This document shows positions 20,325 to 28,789 of a DNA stretch of 64,000 nucleotides, in pieces. Every line of letters starts with the position of its first letter. Position 1 is the stretch's first letter. Made by a program: the position numbers and the translations under genes. Where the stretch lies: the NCBI GenBank assembly GCA_000333855.2, contig CM007333.1, forward strand, positions 14,701 through 78,700, in the 5' to 3' direction. Origin of the DNA: Endotrypanum monterogeii. Its lineage: Eukaryota; Euglenozoa; Kinetoplastea; Trypanosomatida; Trypanosomatidae. The notes beneath the pieces were generated by a model. The model saw nothing but the letters and a program-made list of their open reading frames with translations. It did not search any database and had not been told where the DNA came from.

Positions 20325-22502
20325 TCATTTCTTCAAGCGCTCCAACGTAGCCCAAGTACTCAACGTGTCGGTCTCGTGAATCACCAGCTGCCGCAGCTGC
20401 ATGTTCTGCTCATCGACGCGGTCCGCGTACGCCGTGACAAGTTCTAGATGCTGATGTATCCACTCGTTTAGATGCGCTGCTAGGTTCAGTCGCGTCACCT
20501 TTACAGGGCAACCATAACGCGAGTAGGGGCAGATAACGCTGCAACCGTCGCTATCAAAGGCAGCGTCGCCCTCGCCGGTGACCAAGGCACCGCTGCCCCG
20601 GGTAAAACCGACGGCCGGTGCGCGCTGCGACACGGGCCTGCTCACCGAGGACACTGGACTGCTCAACCGTGCTGGTGAGGATCGATATGATAGTGCTCGG
20701 GTGAATTTGAGGGTACCAGTTCCCTGTTCCGTGGCTGAGAGACTTTTTCTGCCACCCATCTCTGCGGCCGCACCTTGAAATTCGGGGGAATTTCTGTCTG
20801 ACAGCGCTGCCACCGGACCCCCCAAACTTTTTACAGTGATCTGCTGAGCCCCAATGCTGGAGGAAGAGGATGCCAGCGTCTGCGATCCCTCCATCGGGGT
20901 CAGCGGAACAATGTTCGTAGCGGCACTGCGTGGTGTTGGCATGGTGCGACTAGGGTTGCGCATGCAGCTTGTGACGTGAGCGTCCAGTCGTTTCTGGCGT
21001 ACAAACTTGAGGCAGTGAGGACAAGCCACCTTCGCCGAATTACAATTCTGCTCGTGTGTCGCGAGTCCCTGGCGACTGTGCATGCCACCGCAGAAGCGAC
21101 ACTTTGCCTTCGCCTCAACGCACTCCTGTTGTGTATGCTTTTCCAGAAGATGTCGTGGTACCGTGGCACCACAGGCGGGGCAGCGGATCGGAGCACGGGT
21201 GCAGCGCCGGTAATGACTGGCTGCATCGCTGCGTAGCATGCGTTCGTTGCAGTGCTGACAACGCATAGGTGATTCGCTACACTCTGACAAATGCATATCG
21301 AGCTCTTGCTTGTCGAACTCCTGCTTACAATGAGGGCAGGGCACAGCCTGCCGCTTGCACACGTGTCGATCACCAATGAAAATTGGTTGCCCGCACGCCT
21401 TACAGGGGATCGGCTTCACCCCGTTGTGAGGATTCGAGGGGCCTTTGAGCTCCTTTATGCGGTCTGCATATCGCAGGGTGTTGAGCGTATCCTCGCAGTG
21501 GCTCTGGCAAGGCGATATCGCCGCAATCACACACGTCTTGCAGCGGCCCACAAAGCTTTCCCGGAGAATCTGTGTCAACTTTGAACCCCTAAACGGGATA
21601 TGGCGCTTGCGCATTGACATTGCGCGTATACATTCCTTCAGTGCTAACAGTGACTTGTTGATCTCAGCGCCCTCGCGGCGGGTCTTCACGTCTGTCTCCG
21701 CGGTGTCGGAGGCCCGTTCGCTACCTGCCAGATCTACAAAGGTGATTCGGCCAAGTTGAGACTCACTGCTGCCCTCGACTGGCTTCAACCGTATTTCCAA
21801 AACAGCGTGCGATCGCGAACTGCGATCGTTGGCGTGTGTTATTCCAATCGCTCTTAACTGCTGCCCTCTCGTCATCAACGCGTGAACATCGTCAACGGAG
21901 CTGACGACTTGCTCAGTGATGCCCACGATGTGCACATTCTGGTACTCGTCCTGGAGCATCTTAACCTCCGCCCGATCATTCAGCAGGTCATAGAGCTTCG
22001 ACCCGTATGCCTCGAAGAAGCTCGCCGTCATGGTGTTTAGACCAGACATCGTTAAGAGCTCGGTGATGGCTAAGCTGTAAAGGCCGGGACACTCCCCGGT
22101 GCCGAGCATTGTGTGCGTCTTGCCACTGCCCGTCTGCCCAAAGGCAAAAATGACGGCTCCGCCGCCCTCGCGCACACTTTGGAGAAGAGGCTGACAACAG
22201 CTGCGGTATACCTCCTCCGTTGTGGCGGTCTCACCAAAGACGTGGTCGTAATTAAAGCTACTAGGCTCAATGATGGGTGTGAGATCAAGCTTCGTGCGTG
22301 GCTCATACACAGTGACAGTGGAGCCGCCGTTCTCACCGCAACGAACAACGTCGTTCTCGTTCTCCTCGCGGCCTGGAATACGGGGTCTCTTGCGAACAGC
22401 CACTACAATAGATGAACTCGCACTAGAACCGCATGGTGGTATGCTAGAGGCACGCTCCGGTTGACGAGACTGTGCCTCGCTGCTGGCACTGTCCTCTCCC
22501 AT
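20325..22502 (-). CDS. Kinesin-13 (MCAK-like) with C-terminal TRAF-type zinc-finger array
   Basis: Microtubule motor-family protein, 725 aa from the ATG at 22502. The motor domain starts at about residue 30 (IVVAVRKRP). P-loop GQTGSGKT is at 122-129, switch I NDRSSRSHA at about 225-233 and switch II DLAGSE at about 257-262. Kinesin-13 marks include the K-x-D loop (KLDLTP, about 71) and KEC in helix 4 (ALKECIRAM, about 287-295). Kinesin-13s depolymerise microtubule ends rather than walking, and in trypanosomatids they act in the spindle or flagellum length control. Residues about 367-513 carry a tandem C-x2-C...H-x3-C series of TRAF-type fingers (CKAC, CPHC, CQHC, CPAC, CRFC, CPHC), with one more related finger near the C-terminus (CPYSRYGC), then a short coiled coil. 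The frame extends to 22667, but a splice acceptor lies inside that extension and the extra residues look non-coding. Confidence 0.88.
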   Translation of the reverse strand: MGEDSASSEAQSRQPERASSIPPCGSSASSSIVVAVRKRPRIPGREENENDVVRCGENGGSTVTVYEPRTKLDLTPIIEPSSFNYDHVFGETATTEEVYRSCCQPLLQSVREGGGAVIFAFGQTGSGKTHTMLGTGECPGLYSLAITELLTMSGLNTMTASFFEAYGSKLYDLLNDRAEVKMLQDEYQNVHIVGITEQVVSSVDDVHALMTRGQQLRAIGITHANDRSSRSHAVLEIRLKPVEGSSESQLGRITFVDLAGSERASDTAETDVKTRREGAEINKSLLALKECIRAMSMRKRHIPFRGSKLTQILRESFVGRCKTCVIAAISPCQSHCEDTLNTLRYADRIKELKGPSNPHNGVKPIPCKACGQPIFIGDRHVCKRQAVPCPHCKQEFDKQELDMHLSECSESPMRCQHCNERMLRSDAASHYRRCTRAPIRCPACGATVPRHLLEKHTQQECVEAKAKCRFCGGMHSRQGLATHEQNCNSAKVACPHCLKFVRQKRLDAHVTSCMRNPSRTMPTPRSAATNIVPLTPMEGSQTLASSSSSIGAQQITVKSLGGPVAALSDRNSPEFQGAAAEMGGRKSLSATEQGTGTLKFTRALSYRSSPARLSSPVSSVSRPVSQRAPAVGFTRGSGALVTGEGDAAFDSDGCSVICPYSRYGCPVKVTRLNLAAHLNEWIHQHLELVTAYADRVDEQNMQLRQLVIHETDTLSTWATLERLKK

Positions 22503-22521
22503 CCCCAGAGCGCAGCGGTAC

Positions 22522-22538
22522 CTGAATGGCGAAAGAAA
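22522..22538 (-). promoter_or_regulatory. Spliced-leader acceptor that sets the kinesin start
   Basis: The coding strand reads CATTTCTTTCGCCATTCAG with AG at 22523-22522, 19 nt before the ATG at 22502. It falls inside the upstream open extension, so an ATG at 22667 would be spliced off. Confidence 0.6.
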
Positions 22539-22835
22539 TGTGTGCGTGAATAGGTGATATGACGCACTGCATGTAAAACTTTGCCAGTCTGACCGCGAGC
22601 AGTTGCGGTGTGTATAAGAGGGAGAGTTTTGTGAAGTGAAGCATAAGGAGCAGACAAGAGCAATCATGCAAGCAGCTCAGATTTTCAAGACGGGGCGAGT
22701 CCCGATGCCCTCGAGTGAGTGAGCGACCTACGTGAAACATCACGCGGTAACCTCCTGACGGTATTGAACCAGGAGACCCAGGAGAGGTTCAAAGGAGGGG
22801 GGGGGGGGGAGGCGGGTAGCGTCGCGCGTGCCACC

Positions 22836-22855
22836 GCACACACGCACACACGCGC

Positions 22856-22898
<43 letters not shown>
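22836..22898. repeat. CA-rich microsatellite next to assembly gap
   Basis: Imperfect then perfect CA repeat of about 60 bases immediately left of the gap. Confidence 0.9.
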
Positions 22899-22899
<1 letters not shown>

Positions 22900-22927
22900 C
22901 ACTACTACTACGTACGACGTACGTACG

Positions 22928-22993
22928 NNNNNNNNNNNNNNNNNNNNNNNNNNNNNNNNNNNNNNNNNNNNNNNNNNNNNNNNNNNNNNNNNN
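22928..22993. other. Assembly gap (66 N)
   Basis: A run of N. Its left edge follows a CA tract and CGTACG-type sequence; its right edge begins with a G-run. Confidence 0.98.
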
Positions 22994-23687
22994 GGGGGGG
23001 GGGGGGAGCGGGTAAGCTTCGCGCGTGCCCCCCCCCCCACACACACACCGGAACTGAGGTTACAGTTACCCCCCCCCCTCACTGGCGGCGTCACCACCAA
23101 AAGGTCTGCAGTGCTACACACTGACGTTTACACGAACCTGTTAAAGCTTAAATATATCGAGGGGGGGGGGGGGATTGGACCTACACGTCGCGTGTGCAAC
23201 AGCGTCGGTGTGCCTCTGAGAACGATGAATGCCGATGCTTCCGTGCAATGATACCAATCACAGCGAGTTGAGGTATGGAAAAGAATCAGCACAGACACAT
23301 GTAGAGGAAGTAAAGAAACGCCGGGAAGGGATTATTTTTTTTTTTTCATGGCACATAGCAACAAAAAAAAAAAAAACGAGGTGGAACGAACCCCCACACC
23401 CTCTGACCACGAGCACGAGGTCACACCCGCGCTGGCGATGCGAGAGAGAGAGAGAGAGACAGATGAAGGAAGCACAGCCATTTTTAAAGTATGATGGGTC
23501 AACACATGTGCCAAAGCAACCCGTTACTATACCCCGCCCCCTCCTCTGCGGACACCAATCACAGATGAGGGGTTACACCGGCTTGCTGCATGGCGTCGAT
23601 CATGTTGTGATGTTTTTTTCTCTTTCCATATCCACCCCACGGGAAAAGGAATACAGACACATGCGAAGCGTGCGAGAGCCTTGCCTC

Positions 23688-24452
23688 TCACTCGTCCTTG
23701 ATGGTGTTTTTTGCCTTAGGACTGACGGAAACCATAAAACTGTCGTTCAAAGCCCAGCGGCGGCGCGACCAGAAGGGTCGCCGAACGTCCTTTTGTAGCG
23801 AATCAGAAACAAAGGCAGCGGGATCGTAAGTGGCAAACATTGTGTTTGGCTCCAGCGTCTCGCCAGCGTGCTTGTTCGCTAAGCCCACCGGTGTGCGGCC
23901 ATTATCCTCGGCGAATCGCTCCTCTATCACACGTGACACCATGTCACCAGCCACCGGTCGCGGTGAGCGACCAAACTCGTCAACGTCCTCGAGGAACAAC
24001 GGAATCTCCGGGTCCCAATTGCGCTGCTCCGGCGTACCCGGGATGCGTGGCAGCAACTCCTCCTCTTCGAAGCGCTCCACCGTCGCTGCAGATCGAATGA
24101 GCTGAACCAGCAAATGATCCTGGTGATGTTTAAAGGCGAACCGTTTGCCGCTAATGCTCGACGGTGTGCCATCGCTGTATTCAAAATCCGCAACCTCACG
24201 TGACGGTCCGTACTTGCCATAGCGGTCGCCATGGCCGTGGTGCAACATCCACTCAATGTGTGTCTTCCGAAAGCGCGGCCTCTCCAAAGGAAACGGCGAG
24301 CGAGCTGACGGATAGGCCGGCGATGTCTCCGGAGCAGCCCAGGGGGATGAGCGCTCCCCAGTGTATGACGAGCGGTACTCCGAGTAGCGACGGGTCACTG
24401 TGTGCCTCACAGCCACCGATAGGCAAACACCACACCACTCACAGCGACGCAT
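23688..24452 (-). CDS. Probable mitochondrial large-subunit ribosomal protein mL52
   Basis: 254 aa from the ATG at 24452 (MRRCEWCGVCLSV); the frame upstream is open only through a TTG. The central block RYGKYGPSREVADFEYSDGT followed by P matches the pattern I know from animal mL52 (Y-G-P...E-L-P-D-W-x-Y-A-D-G-x-P), and a charged helical stretch follows, as in mL52. The N-terminus is Arg/Ser-rich without acidic residues until about residue 24, so mitochondrial import is plausible. The protein is much longer than animal mL52 (about 120 aa), with an extra C-terminal domain (DPEIPLFLEDVDEFG, DVRRPFWSRRRWALND), as is common for kinetoplastid mitoribosomal proteins. The assignment is inference from one motif block; the alternative is a kinetoplastid-specific mitochondrial protein. 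Confidence 0.55.
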   Translation of the reverse strand: MRRCEWCGVCLSVAVRHTVTRRYSEYRSSYTGERSSPWAAPETSPAYPSARSPFPLERPRFRKTHIEWMLHHGHGDRYGKYGPSREVADFEYSDGTPSSISGKRFAFKHHQDHLLVQLIRSAATVERFEEEELLPRIPGTPEQRNWDPEIPLFLEDVDEFGRSPRPVAGDMVSRVIEERFAEDNGRTPVGLANKHAGETLEPNTMFATYDPAAFVSDSLQKDVRRPFWSRRRWALNDSFMVSVSPKAKNTIKDE

Positions 24453-25171
24453 GTCGGCCTGTATCAATCTAATATATATATAGATATAGATATGTATATA
24501 TAGATATGTATATAGATATATAGATACAGAAAGGGGTGGTGGTGCTTTAGAGGAAAGCGCTGATGATCGGCTTTATTGGTCAGCGGATCACTTAGGGACA
24601 AGGTCAGGTATCGCAATCAAATGAAGATGCGCGGAAAACAAGAGAAAGGAAGAGATGGTATTGTCGTTCAAATGAGATATAAACCCACAGCACACGCCAT
24701 GTGAAAAAAAAAAAAAGAGTGAGCGTGAGCGTGAGCGACACGAATCCAGTGAAGGTAAGCGTATGTCGTCTGCAGGGAAACATAATGTGCACGTGTGTCT
24801 GTGACTGCTTGTAAAGATCCAATAGAGAGCCGCACATACCCTTATGCTACGACGCGTCACATACCGCGAAATAGGGGGCAGGAGTCGACCACACACACAC
24901 GCACACAGGTTGCGGACATACAGGATAACCGTCGTGGAAAGGCAGTGCGCACGCGCCTAAACCACCTGCACAGTGGCAGGCGGGCATGAGGGCACACACA
25001 CGCTCATTCTCATTTTTTTCTATTCTTGTCCTTGTCGTTGTTAGTAAAGACGGGAAGCTCATGTGCGAATACAAGCATCGGCGGGTGCTAGTACGTTTCG
25101 TGGAGGTGATACTCATGTCGTGACGCCGAGATGTGCCCACGTGCTCCCCTCCGCACACACCGCCCTTCTCG
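24453..25171. other. Intergenic spacer with AT-rich tract
   Basis: No gene seen. A TATATAGATA-type tract lies at about 24470-24522, directly upstream of the mL52-like gene. A GTGAGC triplication lies at about 24718-24737 and an A-run near 24703-24715. Confidence 0.6.
24470..24522. repeat. TATAGA-type AT-rich repeat
   Basis: Irregular repeats of TATATAGATA and TATGTATATA, immediately upstream of a start codon. Confidence 0.85.
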
Positions 25172-26593
25172 CTACTCGATATCCAAAGCTCTGTGAATCA
25201 CCGGGAAGACTGCGTCGTCTGTCAACAGCTGACCACGCTTGTACGAGAACAGCGGCCCATGCGAGTCCCGCGATGCCCACGAGTTGCGCTCGCCATCAAA
25301 TGCACATCGATCAGGAATGAGTGACAGTGCGTAGTGAGCTGCGTATGTGAAGGGCTCGGTGGAGACGGTTCCCACACCCCTCTGCGCAGTCCCCAATAGG
25401 CTCGCCTGCGTCCCCATGAGAAGATAATTGTTAAAAAACAGCGCAGCACCCGGAGCCAGAGGAGGAAGCTCGACCACACGCAGATGCCTCACCTCCGGCA
25501 AACCACGAACCATAGCACCAACATCGAAGATGCCGCCAGACGGAAAGCGGTCGAGCTCCTTCCCGTCCAACGATATGCGCCGCACAATGTGGTGAGACCC
25601 CGGAACAAGAACAATAGCAGCACTCGAGTCCGTTGCGCTAGGCGACTCCAACCCCAACTGCGCACACAGTGCCTGTGGGTGTGCAAAGTTGGTGGCTGCA
25701 CCGGAAAATCCCAGGGGAGTTGCGTTGCTCAGCGACGTCGCCTTTGTAGCATTGTCGGAGTACACACGCAGCACCACTTCACCAGCCAAGTAGCCCGCCG
25801 CCTCCCCAACTCGCTGGCCAACGGCTCCTGCTGCTGACACGGCAAGCGCTTTCAGTTCAGGTGATGTGTGCCACAGCCAGCACCACGTGCGTGGCCACCC
25901 TTGCATGAAAGACATCGCATCGTTGATGTGATGATCACGACGAACCTCCTTCTCAAGCAGACCACTGTCTCGGTAGTGCCGAAAACTGCGCTCAAAATCC
26001 TCATAAGTGCACTTCGCCTGCAACTCCCGAATGCGCTCCTCGGTCATGTCACCCGCCATCTCTTCCTCTGGCGTCACGTACTCGCGGACGCGCCGGTAGG
26101 CGTTGTAGCGCTCACGAGCCTTTGCAAGACGGCGGTACGCCCTATCGACCGCCTTCTGGTTTTTCAAAGTGATGTTCACTTTCCTTGTCCGTGTCTCAAC
26201 ATGTCGATTGCGCTCAGCCGCCTCCAACTCCTTCTGCAAGTCTGGGGGCAGCGGCACGTCACCAAAACCCAATGACGTTGAGGAAGCCACGGGGGGTGGG
26301 GTGGGATCAAGCGACTTGGAAGCTGCATCAGCAGCAATACAAGGGGACTGCAGCGGGCTCAACTTCGAGTTGAGAGAGATCGTCGCGCCATGGCGATGCT
26401 GTGCATCGAGACCTGGGAAAATATTGTCACCCCGCTGCCGCACTGCTGTGTTGCATGCTGCCGTCAGCTCTCGAGCAAGCAATGGGGGTAGGAACCCTTC
26501 CACTACCAAGAAACCGTAGTGGCGGTAGGCACGCACTGATTCTTGAGAAAAGACCTCTCGATACCCTCGCACCACACACCCCTTCGGGATCAT
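25172..26593 (-). CDS. Phytanoyl-CoA dioxygenase (PhyH)-fold protein, probably divergent
   Basis: 473 aa from the ATG at 26593 (MIPKGCVVRGYREVF). The N-terminal part (YRHYGFLVVEGFLPPLLARE) and the C-terminal core (AAIVLVPGSHHIVRR, PPLAPGAALFFNNYLLMGT, HYALSLIPDRCAFDGERNSW) follow the PhyH pattern of Fe(II)/2-oxoglutarate dioxygenases. The middle (about 135-215) is a long charged helical insertion (YRRLAKARERYNAYRRVREY). The usual HxD iron motif is not evident where it would be expected before VLVPGSHH, and the distal His of the usual H-G-S step appears to be Met (LLMGT). Catalysis is therefore uncertain; it may be a non-catalytic relative. The frame extends upstream to 26686, but a polypyrimidine tract ending in TTTCACAG (about 26668-26690) falls at its edge, favouring the internal ATG. 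Confidence 0.65.
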   Translation of the reverse strand: MIPKGCVVRGYREVFSQESVRAYRHYGFLVVEGFLPPLLARELTAACNTAVRQRGDNIFPGLDAQHRHGATISLNSKLSPLQSPCIAADAASKSLDPTPPPVASSTSLGFGDVPLPPDLQKELEAAERNRHVETRTRKVNITLKNQKAVDRAYRRLAKARERYNAYRRVREYVTPEEEMAGDMTEERIRELQAKCTYEDFERSFRHYRDSGLLEKEVRRDHHINDAMSFMQGWPRTWCWLWHTSPELKALAVSAAGAVGQRVGEAAGYLAGEVVLRVYSDNATKATSLSNATPLGFSGAATNFAHPQALCAQLGLESPSATDSSAAIVLVPGSHHIVRRISLDGKELDRFPSGGIFDVGAMVRGLPEVRHLRVVELPPLAPGAALFFNNYLLMGTQASLLGTAQRGVGTVSTEPFTYAAHYALSLIPDRCAFDGERNSWASRDSHGPLFSYKRGQLLTDDAVFPVIHRALDIE

Positions 26594-28789
26594 CCAGACT
26601 TGTTCGCGTGCGGATATATTGTTTGTTTGTTTGTTTGTTTTCGCTTTCGTGTGCGTGAAGCAGTGCCTGTGAAATAGGCAGCACACCGCAGGGGAGGGAA
26701 AGGAGTTTCGAGTAGCCTGGAATAATAGATGAAGATGCGAAACGAGAAAAAGGGGGGGAGCAGAGGAGGCGGGGAGGGCAAGTCACGGAGCGAGGCAGGG
26801 AGTGGAATAAAACGGGGGAGCGATTTTGGGCTGGTGCAGTGATTACGGAAAGGGGTGGAGCGGAACACGCCCCGAAATTCGACGCCAACACAGCACGAAT
26901 GCAGAGTTTTAGTCACGACACACTCGCAGACATGTGCAAGCGCACCTGCTCGCAAAAGGAGATGCAACGTGATTTGAAGACGAGAATTCAACCTGCTCCA
27001 CGTGTGTGTGGGTGGGGGGGGGGGGAATTCACCGTGCGTAATGATCGCCCTCCCAATACCCCGGTCTGCATTATTGTAAAACTATCGTTTGTGTTGCCAG
27101 GATGAGGACCCGAAGGTCTAACAGGGCGGGAAATTGCAGCAATCTGCAATGTATTCTTTTTTTTGTCTTCAGCAAAGGAAAAAAAAAATGGACGAGAAGC
27201 CTCGGATAAGCACGGCACATTTGCAGAGAATGAGATGGGAGATTGGATGCGAAAAGGAAGGCAAAACAAGCGCGGACACACACACACAGAGAGAGAGAGA
27301 CCGTAAGCAGCACATAGAGAGAGACGCGATGACAAAAACAAAAAAAAGGTGAGGAGGTGTGGCGTGTGCGTCACGACTAGAAAATCGGAGAAAAGAATGG
27401 TGCAAAGCGATGCCTTAGAGGAGGGTGTGGAGAGGAGCAGGTGTGGAGAGTGGGATTGTGGAGAAGTTTGGCGGGAATTGAAAAAAAAAAAACTCGCTCT
27501 TGGTGGTGATACAGTGGCAATGAACACAGAGAAAGAAACGCAGTGTCCCTGGCTTTGCCCTCCATCTCCTTTTCACGCTGCGTGGGCCTCTCCACTCTCT
27601 TTGATGACTATTATTGTGCGTGCTCGTATTCTGCGGGCAGTATTCTTGGGTCCTCACGTGTACCCTCAAGATGTTCCCCTCGCTCCTTCAGCGTCTGCGT
27701 TTTCCATGGAAGAAACAATAAACAAGAAATGAGACCCGCAGACATTACTACATACTGAAGCGAAAAAATCACGAAGGACACGAGCTGTTGATGCCCCCCC
27801 TGCACCGCACCACACATACACACACGCACACATCTCCTTTGTTCATATATATATATTTTTTTTTTTCACTAGTGCTTGAGCAATTGGCAGAGGTAGAAAA
27901 AAAAAAAAAAAGAGGGGGAAGGCGCGGGAGGGAAGAAGGCAGTGGCTAAATGGTGTCACGAATCTGTACATCAACGCTTCAAAAAAAAAAAAGAAATTCT
28001 CATCGAGAGGTCACTACAAAGCACAAATGAAGGAAAGAGGGAAGAAGGAAGAGGGGAGGCGGCGAAACAGAGACACAACACACACGAGGAAGAAAGCGCC
28101 ACACCACCACCGCTGCCGCTATCGCCCCACCTTGGTATGCGTGTGTTAGGTGTTGTGTACGCTGTTCGCTCTGCACTCCTTCGGGTCATGGCCCAAGATG
28201 TGGGAAGGGTCACGAGCACAGAAGCACAGAAGCGAGGCAATACAGGACTCTCGCAAGCAGAGCATACAAACCCCAGGGAAACGACATTGACTAAACACGA
28301 GAACATGTTGTCGACGTGTGGGTATGGGTATGGTTGCGCCAATTTTGATATTCGCCTCGACACGTGTGTCTAAGACTGCGGGTCTCACATGCACGAATAC
28401 AAGACTTGAGTGCACACACACACACACACACACACACATGTATGCACTGTTATACATCAGAACAAGCTAGAGGTCGGGGGGGAAGTGATGACGACAGTAG
28501 AAAGCACTGAAAAGGTCGAATTGGAGGAGTTCGCACTGTAATTGATGCCAAGCAAAACATACCTTGAAGAAATGAGGGAGGGAAGGAGGGAGGGAGGGGA
28601 GGGCGTGAAATGGAGAGGGAAATGTAAAAATATCCCGCCCCCGTCCTGGGAAGAAGAAGCCGCGGCTGGCCCGCTATACGGTACGCGGTTTCCCTCACAG
28701 TCCTTCTCCCCCCCTCCCCGCCTCGCCCCGTACCTTATATTCCGTGAAGTAGCACACCCCTTCCTCTCGCCCCGGCTCAATAAGTTCGA
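26594..28789. other. Gene-free spacer, 2.2 kb
   Basis: No supported gene. It holds a (GTTT)n run at 26621-26640, G-runs near 27014-27025, A-runs near 27481-27492, 27896-27911 and 27980-27991, a T-run near 27855-27866, a CA run at about 28414-28438 and a GGGA-type stretch near 28575-28600. Confidence 0.55.
26621..26640. repeat. (GTTT)n tetranucleotide repeat
   Basis: Five perfect GTTT units in the 5' leader region of the PhyH-fold gene. Confidence 0.85.

Larger units (their letters stand above)
22503..23687. other. Spacer with CA repeat, assembly gap and near-duplicated gap flanks
   Basis: No gene seen. A long CA-rich tract (about 22836-22898) runs into a 66-base unresolved gap. G-runs lie at about 22798-22809, 22994-23006 and 23161-23174. 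An A-run lies near 23360-23373 and a GA run at about 23441-23458. The sequence on the two sides of the gap is similar (see findings). Confidence 0.6.

Noticed and set aside
22503..22667. 55-residue N-terminal extension of the kinesin
   Set aside because: It is Ser/Cys/His-rich and unlike the family, and a polypyrimidine-AG splice acceptor lies inside it at 22523-22522.
26594..26686. 31-residue N-terminal extension of the PhyH-fold protein
   Set aside because: It translates the GTTT repeat and follows a TTTCACAG acceptor at its edge; the ATG at 26593 is better.
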